From contig RSEF01000026.1 in NCBI GenBank assembly GCA_003993805.1, positions 1,012,269 to 1,076,268 on the forward strand: a DNA stretch of 64,000 bases, in the 5' to 3' direction. Every line of letters starts with the position of its first letter. The first letter of the stretch is position 1. Of this stretch, positions 1 to 15,394 are shown in pieces. Under the pieces are notes generated by a model that made no database searches, was not told the origin of the DNA, and worked only from the letters and a program-made list of their open reading frames with translations. Source of the stretch: Himantopus leucocephalus. Taxonomy: Eukaryota > Chordata > Aves > Charadriiformes > Recurvirostridae. The position numbers were made by a program, and so were the translations under genes.

Positions 1-244
1 CCCCAGCCAAGTACCTGCGCTGCCACTTGTCCCCTCCACAGCTTGTCCCCCCGCATCCCCCCTGCCGCCCGGGGCTCCCACGCCCGCTGGGAGGGTTTTT
101 CCTTATTGCACTGTAAATTATTTCAAGAAATCAATCAGCAGCTGCTCGCGGCGGCACTGGGAGCGGGGACACGCTGTCTCGGTGCCCCCCCAGCCTGCAG
201 GGGTTTGCGTGGTAAACGCACACAGATGCGCGGGTGCTCCGTGC

Positions 245-930
245 ATCATGCACCGTCCCCGTCCATCAGCGTGAACACATGCACATGTGTGGACACATGG
301 CCCAGGGAACAGCTGTGCACACACATGCATGCTGGCGTGCAGAGGACGTGTGTGCAAACATAGCGATGTGCAAGGCCTTGCACTGACTGCAGGCGGTGGC
401 ACGCACACACCCATGTGGGTGCACGCACACGCATGTGCACCAGTGCTTGCAGAGCCACGAGTGCTGCACCCTGACACGTCTGTGAGCAGATGTGCTCATA
501 CACGTGTATGGCCATGTGCACACACCTGCCAACACACACACGCACACACACACTCTGCCTGTGCACAAGCGCTTCCACCTACACATGCATGCATATCCTG
601 TGTGCCTGCAGGTGTGCGCGCGCGCACACACACACACGCTTGCTCACTGCACAAGCACTTGCATAAGTGTGCACACCCTCATACATGTTTGCATATCCTG
701 TGCACACACACTTGCACATGCGCACAGAAATGCTTGCACATATGTGTGCAGACATGCATGTGCCCCCCCATGCACAAGCATTTGCACACACGCGCACTCC
801 ATACCTACGCACTCACACATCTACACAGACGCGCGCACCCCAGCATTTGCATCCCTCCCCATGCACAAGCACTTGCACATGTGCGCGCGCACACACACAC
901 ACACAGAGCGGAGCACACACCACGCTGCAG
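245..930. repeat. CA/TGCA-rich alternating purine-pyrimidine low-complexity block
   Basis: The + strand is dominated by short runs of CACACA, GCACACA, TGCATG and CGCGCG over nearly 700 bases, with strings such as 'gtgcgcgcgcacacacac' near 880-900. It is a degenerate (CA)n/(TGCACA)n array and not a clean microsatellite. It opens long frames in several phases on both strands, rich in His, Thr, Cys and Ala, which are composition artefacts. Alternating purine-pyrimidine tracts of this kind can adopt Z-DNA in principle. Confidence 0.85.
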
Positions 931-3900
931 GTGCACCCCGCGCCCCTCGCTGTGCCCCAGCCACGCTGCCCCGTCCCCGGGGATCGCAGCGGCGCGTGCA
1001 GCAGGATGTGAGCAGCATTGCAATCGCAGCTGGTGCCTTGTCGTGCTGCAGAGCGCTGCAGCGGGGCTGCCGCAGCTCCAAGCCTGCGGCACGGGGAGCC
1101 CCAGCGCCCCGGAGGGCAGCGCTGCGCTGGGTGCCCGAGGACGTGGGTGCTGCCCACCCTGTTCTGCACGTTTGGGTGCAGAGTGGGTGCCGCGGGCTGC
1201 GCCGCAGCAGGGTGCTCCCCTGGGGTCCCCTGGCTTTGCACCCCTCGTCCTTGCTGCCCACCCATGGGAGCTTGCAGGGTGTTAGTGGCCTGGACCCCCC
1301 CCAACCACAACCTGCCCCCGACCTGGGGTGCAGGATCCGGCACCTGGGGGGCAGGAGGGGGCATTGCCCCATGCCCGGGGCCCCTGCAAAGCTGCTGCCT
1401 TGCAGCTCCTGGGTGTATAGGGCTCCCTGGGTGCGTGGGGCTCGGGGCAGGGGGCAGCATCCCCCCCCCCACTGAGGGTGCTCAGCCGTGCCCAGCCTTT
1501 TTCTTCTTCCCAAACCCCACAGAGCTCAGCCCCATCCCGCTCTGGCAGAGCTTGCCGTTTGCACAGAAATACAGGTCAGGTCAGGGAGCGAGTGTTGCAA
1601 AAATGCTGCTTCGCCTGCAGCGCGCTGGAAAGCGCCCAGACTGCCCCAGGCAGCATCTGCTCGCCCGCCTGCGGCTCCGCCGGCACCTTTGCTTTCCTCC
1701 TAGCAAACCCCGGCACCATGACCGGGAAAAAAGCCCCTCGTGTTGCTCTTCTTGCAGTAAGAGCCCCTCTTGGAAATGCTCTGGCTGCTCCACGAGGGGA
1801 AAAACCCCATCCAAGGGGTGGTTTTGTGGGATGAAAAGCGTCTGTGAGATTGTAGCGGGGCTGCAGGGAACAGCATCCTGTCCATGTCCCCATCCCTGTC
1901 ACCCCATTAAAAAGGGGCTCCAACCCTTCTTCCCAACAGGACATCTTGCAAGGATTCCTGCAGCTCCCAGTGCCACCCAGTACCACCCAGTGCCACTTGG
2001 CCCTTGGGCATGGAGCTGCTGGCACCAATGGTGACTCCAGCAAAGAGGTGAAAAAACAAAAGAAGGCCGGGTGTCCTCAGATTTGGGGAGCCCTCGTAGC
2101 CCTCTGCATTAAATAACCCTCCGTGGGGCAAGGGGTTGACTACAGCAGCTCCTGATTCACCTGGAGCAGGACGTGGTGGCTGTGGGGCACCTCCAGCATC
2201 TTGCTCCAGCTCCCCAGTGCCATCTGCCACCGAGTTATGGGGAGTTAGCTTCTGCGTCGTGGCCGTGTGATGCTGATTCTGGTGTTTGCAGAGGTTGCAG
2301 CCACTCCATGGGGTGTGAAGGTGACCCTATCCGAGGTCCAAGGGCAGGAGAAGGAGCTGGTAGAGCGTGGAGAGCCTCTTAGATGCTCAGCATGTTTGTG
2401 TGTGGGGGTCCATGTGGAACAGGTCGACTTGCACAGATGTCCAAGATGGATAACTCCACAGGAGGAGCTGGTGATTGTGGTCCATGCTGGTCTCAGAGGT
2501 GCAGACTACAGAGGAGGGGTGCTCCTGACGTCCAAGATGTTGGCAGCTGAGTCCTCAGAAAGACCGTGTCCCGCACATGAGGCCTAAGGTCAGGCAAGGA
2601 TTTGGCATTGCCTTGGGTGGAGGAACCCTGTGGTGGCCTCTGGGGACCCGGCCCACACCACAGAGACAGCCTTGAGTATCCTCCTTGGCTGCGCTGCAGG
2701 AGGTACCCAGCCCAGATGAGTCACCTCTGGATGAGTCCCATCGAATGCCATCAAAGTCCTTCATCTGCCATATGCCCAGAGCAGGACCGGCCAGCAACAT
2801 CTGCCCGAAACCTTTGGGGCTGGGATATGGGGGTGACTGCAAGAAAAACCCAGGAGGCTTGAAAGAGCCTCCAGGGAGATACTGAGATGTTGGTGTCTTG
2901 GCTGGTCTCATCCAACCATCTTCATGTCACATGTGACAAGGTCACGTCTCCATCCCCTCACTGTTGCGCTGTGTGAGTGTGAGCACTGACCCTCCGCCGC
3001 CCTCCTGTGCCGACGTGGGGGGGCTGTGGGACTCACCCAGAGGTGGCATTTTATGGACCATTCTCACTTCTGTGTCCCAGCCGAGTTGTGGGTTGATAAC
3101 CTCAGGCAACCAAAATTCCTGTCCCAGGTCCCCTAAAGCACGAGCTCAACCAAAACCGCGTCTTTGGGGTTTGCTTGTTTTGCCTCCTGCCTCGCCGCGA
3201 AGCTTTTGCGGCATCAGGAAGATGCGGAGCTCATTAAAAACTTGGGGAAAGAGAGTAATCAGTGCATCCTGTAGCCGTTCCATGTTGCAGTCTGGATATT
3301 TGAGCAGCTCTTGGGGAGGCTCAGGGGTGGTGTGGGATCGCAGGAAAGTGTCTGTCCATTGATGGGCACTGGGAATATTCTCCAGCTGAGTGTTGCCTTT
3401 GCTGTTGCAATTTGGCCTCCGATTTACAGTAATTGGTGCATTTACAACAAGTAGGTGTTTTGTGCCCATGGCAGACAAACCGCACCACCGGGAGTCACGC
3501 CTTGCACTTTTAAAGTGATTTTCTGATGCACGTGGCTGTGGAAAACACATCATGCAGGGTTTCAAAATCCAGGAGGGACGCCCCAAAAAGCCCCCAGACC
3601 GGACAAAAAATAGCCCCCAGCTCCCCACCTGCAGAGGGGTTATTTACTGCAGCTCTTTCCTCTGCCCGGCTGAGATGGATCCCAGCAGCTCTGCCTCCAA
3701 GGAGAGGAGACCTAAAGGAGGTGACCTAAAGGAGGTCACGCCAGGTTTTACTCCCAGTTTGGGATGTTGCAGGGCTTGATGAACCCACCCGTGAGCCGGC
3801 AAAGGGGTTTCTCCAGCCACCCTGTCCCCCTGCTGGGGGGGGTTCCTGCTGCTCCCAGCAGCACCGGGGGCGGATGCTTTTCCATTTGCTATGACTTTTT

Positions 3901-4798
3901 GCGTTCCCAGTGCAAACGCTGCTGTTGGAAAGGATGAAGGATGAAAGGAGAGGTGATGATCCTGTCTGGCCCGGGGCCCTGGGATGCTGTGGAGAGGGGT
4001 TGTGCCGCAGCCCAGATCGGCTCCTGGGTCCAGGGCGATGGGGGGTCCAGTGTGGGGCTGGGGACCTTCCCCCAAGCAGCAGGACCTGCCACCAGCCTGG
4101 TTTTTAAGTCAACCAGGTGTCACCAGCAGCCCTGCAATCCTCAGCCCTGCCGTTGGTGTCTGTATCTGTTGGTGTCTGTAGCTCTTTCTAAGCAGACGTT
4201 GGGGTGGCAAAGCCTGCGCTCGTGGCAGGGACCTTGGCGGGGTCGGAGTCACGTAATTAGCCCACTTCAGTGTGAGAAGGGCAGCCTCTGCCTCGCGTGG
4301 GGTCTCCCTGGTCCCCCACTGCTGTCCTCCCCCTCCAGCCCTCCCCCCCGGAGCAGCAGCACAGGGGGAAGGTGTGCGGGTGCGGAGCTGAGCGCTGGGT
4401 GACTCAGTGCACGATTCACCCGAGAGGCAGCTGGAGACGGCACGGCAGAGCCATTTCGCGGCAGGAAACCCCCAGGTCTCTCTGGCCAACTTTTTGAGGT
4501 GAGAACGCTCCTTTTCTGCTGCTGCGGGAAGGATGGAGGAGCAGCTGGCACCAGGGGACGATGCTCCAGGCGAGGAGTCTTCACCGAGAGGGGAGAAGAG
4601 CTGCAGGAGAGGGGGTTCTTCCCATGCTGGAGCTCACGTGCCCCCAGAAACTCCTTCCTTGGTTATCTGTACTCCTGCTCGGCTGTTTGCTTCTCCCACT
4701 GGGTGACCTTTTACCTTCCTTAATCCCACCACCACCCTTGGCTTCTTGCCTACTCTGATCTTTCCTTTGCAAGCTTACCTTCTGCTGGGTCAGAGAGG

Positions 4799-4894
4799 CA
4801 CTTTGCATCCAGAGCTGGGTCATGGAGGAATTCTGGGTCCAGAGCTGGGTTGTGGAGGCACTTTGGGTCCAGAGCTGGGTTGTGGAGGCACTTT
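4799..4894. repeat. 30-bp tandem repeat, about three copies
   Basis: The unit contains 'ccagagctgggt' followed by 'tgtggaggcactttgggt'. The core 'agagctgggt' recurs at 4811, 4841 and 4871, an exact 30-bp period. Copies 2 and 3 are nearly identical; copy 1 has diverged ('catggaggaattc'). It is a small intronic minisatellite in the putative 5' intron of SYT2. Confidence 0.85.
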
Positions 4895-5881
4895 CTACCA
4901 GTTTTGCTTGCAGGAGCAAATGCCACATCTGCAAGACCATGGGGTGGGTGTCCCTGTCCTTGGGGGTGCTTCAGAACCTGCTGGGCTGGGACAGGGGCTG
5001 CTGCAGCCCTGGCAGTGAACTGAGCACCTTCCCCGTGCCCTGTCAGGGAGCGGGGCTGGCCGGGGGACCTGCACTCTGCAGGGTCTGGAGGTGGACAGGA
5101 GCCTCGAGCCACCCAGGACATGGTACCTGTGACATGGTGAAAGGGCCAACCCTTTGACTTGCGTGCTGAGCCCTCCATGGCTGTGTAGAGCCGGCTCTTC
5201 CCTCCTTTCATCCATCCTCAAAATGTGCCCTGCGAAAGCTCCCTGGGGCTGGAGGAAGAGCAACGTGCTGCTCCTCTCCTGTTCCCATCCTCGGAAGCTC
5301 TCCCAGTGCTGGGAGCAAGTCCTGAGGGTCCCACAGTAGCGCTGGGTCCCTGCATAAAGTGAGGTCTGGCTGCTGCCATGTGTTGGGTCTGCAGGTCCTG
5401 GCCTGGGAAAAGGGGGAGGTAGGGGGAGCTGGCTTTGTCCAAACAAACCTTGCTTGTCTCTCCTGGGGATGCACACACCCCTTCCCTCATCCCATGGGGC
5501 CTCGCTGGGTGAACCTCCCCCTGGGAGTGTCCTCAATGTCCCCAGGAGGGTCTGAGCTGGCATCAGCATTGACGTGGTGCTGGGTGATGTTCCCAGTGGC
5601 TGTGGAGATGTCAAGGGTCAGGAAAGGTGGGGGTCGACTGGGCTTCCCATTACTTGTGAGGGAGTCCAGGTGTCTGGACCCTCATGTTCTTCATAACCAT
5701 TGGGCTCTATGCCCCTCCAGCAGAAGATCAAGCACCCTGCTTTAGCCCCACTCTCAATGCAGATGTCCTCAGTGCAGACGGCAGCTCAGGGATGCAGCCT
5801 GGCCATGGGGAGGGGTGGGGGCAGCAGGCACTGGGGTGACCACTGAGGTGTTGTTGTGTTTCAGAGAGCCCCTGACCCACC

Positions 5882-10626
<4,745 letters not shown>

Positions 10627-13200
10627 GAAGATCTGCCGGCCAGAGCGGCAGGGCACTGCGGACAGTTGAAGCGACCCAGAGCTACTGATACCTCAGTTAC
10701 GCAACTTTTGGTTTCATTTTTTATGTTCTGTTTTAAGCTGAAATACCCTTTGATGGCTGTGGAAGGGTTTCCAGACAGTCCCAATAGCTTCCAGGGGAAG
10801 AGGTTAAAGACACAGATGGTTCTTTTCGTTCTTCAGCATCGCTCCCTTCTGCTGCATGTCCCATCGCCTTCGCCCACCATCCCTTCCAGGTGCAAAGCCA
10901 CCGTCATGCCTAGGACCTTCCCCAGCCGCTGCGTCACCAGCCTGCAGCAGCGCTGCCACCGTCCTTCCCTTGGGTTCATGTGGGGAACCGTCAACCGTTG
11001 CACGGAGGTCATACTGGAGCCTGATAGTGCGAGATGACCAGACCCACTGTGCTTGCTTGGGGCATGAACAGCTGCGTGGACATCAAAATGGTGGAGAAGA
11101 CCCTCTGTGGGAGACCCAGGTGCCTCCTGCTCCTGCTCTGCCTCCCTCTGTCCGGGAAAGGTGAGAGCTGTGGTTTTGGACTGAGGACGGCTGAGTGTCC
11201 CCGGCCAGCTCCAGGTTTGGCTTCTTCTGGGGAGAGGTTTGCAGGGACTGAGGGGCAGCGGGCTGCTGAGCCCTCGGCATTGCAGCCGGAGCTGTGGGGG
11301 CCAGTCTGAGTGTGGGGAGCCCCAGGGGGGTCTTGCTGTGAGGAGATGCATGGTGGGATGTGCATGCAACAGCAGCACAGTGTGGGCCACCACCACCTCT
11401 GCCAGGTGGCCATCATGTCCCCAAAGGCTGGGCAAGGACAGCTTTGGGTGATTTGCCTGTGTGTCCCACCATGCTTGGTTGAAACCTGTAGATCCAGATG
11501 CCTCCAGAAAGCAGGTTTATGCCGAGAAGTCTCCAAATGTGAGGGGGGCAGCCCCCCAGAGCAGTGCCAGGTGCCTCCCTGAAGGCCATCGCGTGTCCCC
11601 AGGGCTCAACCCTGCCATGGGCACTGCAGCACAGCCCCGGGGCAACCAGTGGGCTATGGGGCGCTCCAGCCCCACCGCCGCATCCTACCACCATGATGCA
11701 GGTGGGAAGGGCGAGAGCAAGCCCATGGCCAACAAGGCACCAAAGCCCCTGACCCCCGCGAGCTGCTGCTTCCCACCGGCCGTTGGATGCTGAATCCGCC
11801 TCGTCCCGCTCCCCCGGGGGTATAAGCCATATCTGTGTCCCTGACAGTGGGCACGAGCTCCTCTGGGCCACCTCTCCCACTGTGGGACGAGCCAGGATGA
11901 AGCACCTGAGCTGGAAAGCAAATATCAGGAGAGGCTCCAACCACCCTGCCCAGTTCAGCCCAGTCCGTACTGGAGCACTGACGTGAGCTGGTGTCCCCAT
12001 CCCAGCTCTGACTCCCCAGCGGCCTCGTGCTCCCTGCTCTGCTTCGCTCTCCTGGACTCGGTTGCATGAGGTTTCGGCACGGTTTAGCAACAAAGGGCGT
12101 TGCATCTTCAGCGTGGGTGGCTTGCAGTGGAGAAGTGGAGATCTGGGGTGCAGCCGGGGATGTCCCAGGCATCGGGGACGCTGCTCTGGGGGTCCAATGC
12201 CCGGGCTGGGACCTTGGTGCAGGGGACTAAGTGCCAAAACTGAGCTCACGCCGGCACCGTTGGCCGCTTCAGCAGCTCCCTGCGGCCCCAGCTGCCCAAA
12301 GGGCATCTCGGCCCTGGTTGGAGGTGGGGAGATGATGGGAAACAGCTGACGGGGTTCAGGTTGGACACGGGGATGTGCCCCTTCCCCTGGAGGGACATGC
12401 AGCTCTGGGACAGGTCCCCAGGGAGGGACATCTGTCCCTGGGGGAAGTTTGGGGAGCAGTCAGCCAAGCTGCAGTCTCGTGGTGGGGGTGGTTGGACCAG
12501 AGGTGTCCAAACACCACTTCCACCACCATCGGTGGGGCTGCGGGGTGAAGGTGGCACCGGGGCCACACGGAGCTACAGGGGCTTCGTAGGTCATCAAGTG
12601 AGTGGCCCTGCAGGGCCATCTCCAGTTTTAATTAGTCCCTTTTCCTAATGGATGTGTCAGTGTCAGCAAACGAGGTCCTGCCCTGATCGTTTAGCTGAAG
12701 GGGAAGAAATCTCGGGGTGCTTTTAATTAACGGGGAAGCGGAGACAGCTGATGCCCCTCGGCTGGGGGCACTGGTGGGATTTGGGCTCTGGAATCAGTCT
12801 CAGTCTCATTTCGGAGTCTGTCCAGGCAGCCGGGGGGGCATTTGCCTTAAGTGGAAATGGGTTAAAAAAGAAGGAGTTGGAAAGAGCACTAAAATCCTCC
12901 TGTTTGCGCTCCGCAAGCGCGGACGGCCCCGCAGCTTTCCTCGGGCAGCAGGTGGAGGAGTGTGCGCACGCCCGTACCCACACACATGCATCCCCCCCCA
13001 TACACCCCCCTGCGCCCCCCCCTGCCCCAGACCTGCCGCACCGCTTGGGGTCTCACGGGGAGCAGAGATCCCACCTGGCTGGTTCCATTCGGACTCTTTA
13101 AGCCTTGGGGGGGAAACTGTGACTTTAATACATAATTAATTTTTTTTTTAATAAAAAAGGGAAAAATAACGAACATATTAAAGCCATCTGCGCTGCCTCT

Positions 13201-13342
13201 GCCCCCCCCCCCCCCCCCCCCCCCNNNNNNNNNNNNNNNNNNNNNNNNNNNNNNNNNNNNNNNNNNNNNNNNNNNNNNNNNNNNNNNNNNNNNNNNNNNN
13301 NNNNNNNNNNNNNNNNNNNNNNNNNNNCCCCCCCCCCCCCCC
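13201..13342. other. Poly-C tract interrupted by an assembly gap (N at 13225-13327)
   Basis: About 22 C residues run into 103 N, and another run of about 15 C follows the gap. A long C homopolymer (G on the other strand) stopped the assembly. The gap length is therefore unreliable. It lies in the inferred SYT2 3' UTR and does not affect coding sequence. Confidence 0.9.
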
Positions 13343-14521
13343 TTAGTTGTGTGTAGTTAAAAATATATGGAGACATAGCTGTATATACCACGAACAGTGC
13401 ATGAGATGCCGCCACGTAGCAGTAGCAGCATGGTTAAAGCCGAGCGCGGCGCTGCACGCTCTGCCCCACCGCTCGCCGGCACCTCCGTCCCGACCACGTT
13501 TCTCCAGCGAGGCAGAGACGTCGACGAACAAAACTCATCGCCCGAGTGCTCTCCACCACCCTGAGTATTTTCCCCCAAATAAATAAAAAAATAAAATCAT
13601 GTAAAAGAAGAAAATAACGCCAAGAAGCAAAGCATGCCAAGCCAGTCCCACCAGCGGAGGGTGAGCCGTCACCGACGCAGCTGTGACTTCCATGTGTGTC
13701 TTGTTCCTGTATCTTGTCGCATTTATACCATGGCCGGGTAGCGGCAACATCGTGGCTTCGGCGTCCTGTGTCGCGTTGGTGCATTTCACCGTCAGAGCAA
13801 CTTTAGAAGCCATATTAGACCACGGTGTGCTGGGACCCCACGGGGATGGGCCCACCGGTGAGCCGTGACACCCTTCCCCCTGTGTGTCTACTGTCCCCTG
13901 GTTTCGTGGGGCTCAGCGGCGGAGCCCGGCTGCCAGGACGAGCCGCAGCGGCCACCTCCGTGGTGGCCATGGATGCCACTGTCACGCCGGGTGAGGGGAC
14001 GGGGCAGAGCTGGGCACAGGCGCCGGGGCCGACCTGCTGGTGGCATTTCTGCAACGGAAAGGCTGGGATGTGGCGAAGATCTGCTGGTGAAGAGGCTTTT
14101 CGGAGCGATTTGGGTTATTTCTGCCGTGTCTGGTTGGGTGGTTTCTGTTTCAGGGGCGAGAAAATTCCCCTCTTCGGCATTCCCCTCTCCTGGCTGCACC
14201 GCAGTGCAAACCCGGCCATGCCATGGAGACGCTCGGCTTCGGTCTCCTGGGGTTCAAAGGAAGAGAATCCACGAGGCTTGGCAACAAGCTCGGCTTTCTT
14301 TTCCTTTTTCCCCCCCAAACCCGGGAGGGAGGAGCAGGTCCTTGGGGAGTCCCAGCCTCGGGCATTCCTGGAGCCAAGGCCCCCCCCTGCCGGCCCCGTC
14401 CCGGCCCCCGCAGCGCTCGGCTCCGGCGGGAAGCTGCTTTTAAAGCCCCTTCCTCTCGTGTGGACCGTTGTTTCCGTCTCTTATCGTTAAATGGTTATTT
14501 TGTAATGATATCTGTCTCCTT

Positions 14522-14527
14522 ATTAAA
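14522..14527 (+). promoter_or_regulatory. SYT2: Candidate SYT2 poly(A) signal ATTAAA
   Basis: ATTAAA lies in a locally AT-rich stretch that ends a GC-rich region and is followed within 30 bases by 'cgtttcccttctggtcttgctg', a T-rich downstream element. It is the last plausible + strand signal before the PPP1R12B poly(A) signals on the opposite strand. Earlier sites at 13150 and 13578 could give shorter transcripts. Confidence 0.4.
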
Positions 14528-14545
14528 GAAACGAGCTGAAAGGAG

Positions 14546-15380
14546 CCCCGTTTCCCTTCTGGTCTTGCTGCTGGGGCTCAGCGGGGTGTCTGTGGGGGGG
14601 GCAGGTCCCAGGGATGGTGAAGGGATGGGGGCGCAGGGGGAACCCACGAGGGCCCAGGTCCCCCCCCGAGACACGAGTGTGCTCATACACGTGGTGGGGA
14701 TGTCACCGGGCAGCCCCAGTGCCCCGGCTGAGCGCGGCTGGCCCAGACCTGGGGTGCAGGCGGGAAGACATCAAAGGTCCCCACCAAATCCTTCACCCCC
14801 AACACATAGAGCTCGGTCTCTATGTTCACGTTTAGGTCCAGCTCTGCTTTGCAGAGGCGCTGGATGCCCCAAACCCCAAGGGGAAGAGCTCAAGCTGCAG
14901 TGATCACCCTCAAAGACCGAAACACACAGAGGTTTCTAGAAACCTCACCTGGGACAAAGGCTCCAAGAGGTGGCACCAGCGCCCATGTCTTTGCTGCGGG
15001 TTTGTCCTGCCCAAGCTCCTGAGCAGGGCAAATACGGGGCTCAACGTCACGGGGGGAGACGGGCCTGAGCCCCGCTGTGGTTGAGGCGTCAGATGGGACC
15101 TTCTCCCGTTCGCCCTCCCGGCTCGGGGGTGGCTCTCAGGGAGGAGCATCCACGGTTCCCTCATTTGAGCTTTCCCCGAACAGGCACGCAGGGGAGCGTT
15201 GCCTTTCCCGTGTCGCAACTGGAGCCGGTACATAGCTGCAGAGCATTTCTGCTTTTATAGACGTGATACCATTGTGCTACACAAGTTTTGGGAGAAACGG
15301 GGCATTTTAGGCTAAACAATTTGCAGCAGCTTCATAAGCTCCAGAAAGATGCAAGCAAAGTCAAAGCTTCTATTTTATCA
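14546..15380. other. Intergenic space between convergent SYT2 and PPP1R12B
   Basis: Under 1 kb separates the inferred poly(A) ends of the two genes. The stretch is GC-rich on the left and becomes AT-rich after about 15240. No coding exon or recognisable mobile element is seen. Confidence 0.5.
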
Positions 15381-15388
15381 ACTCTTAT

Positions 15389-15394
15389 TTTATT
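15389..15394 (-). promoter_or_regulatory. PPP1R12B: Candidate distal PPP1R12B poly(A) signal (AATAAA on - strand)
   Basis: The + strand reads tttatt within an AT-rich stretch. It is the farthest downstream of several - strand AATAAA copies before composition turns GC-rich toward SYT2. The nearer copies at 15597-15602 and 18349-18354 are equally good hexamers. Confidence 0.35.

Larger units (their letters stand above)
1..5864 (+). other. GC-rich non-coding DNA upstream of the first SYT2 coding exon (probable 5' intron)
   Basis: No conserved protein-coding exon is visible on either strand here. Because the first SYT2 coding exon begins with a splice acceptor, this stretch is most simply the end of a 5' intron, possibly containing a non-coding first exon that I cannot identify securely. 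It contains a CA/TGCA-rich block at about 245-930 and a 30-bp tandem repeat at about 4799-4894, and is otherwise unique GC-rich sequence. The open frames in it are low-complexity or GC-driven. Confidence 0.6.
10627..14545 (+). other. SYT2: Inferred SYT2 3' UTR
   Basis: No splice signals or further coding exons are seen after the stop codon, and SYT2 is known for a multi-kilobase 3' UTR. Candidate poly(A) hexamers on the + strand are AATAAA at 13150-13155 and overlapping copies at 13578-13587, and ATTAAA at 14522-14527. The AT-rich, low-repeat stretches around 13345-13440, 13570-13740 and 14490-14530 look like UTR sequence. The left part is GC-rich. The boundary is an inference; RNA reads would settle it. 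Confidence 0.55.

Noticed and set aside
287..1513. Several overlapping open frames of 200-330 codons on both strands
   Set aside because: They arise from CA/TGCA low-complexity and GC-rich sequence, overlap one another in several frames, and show no domain.
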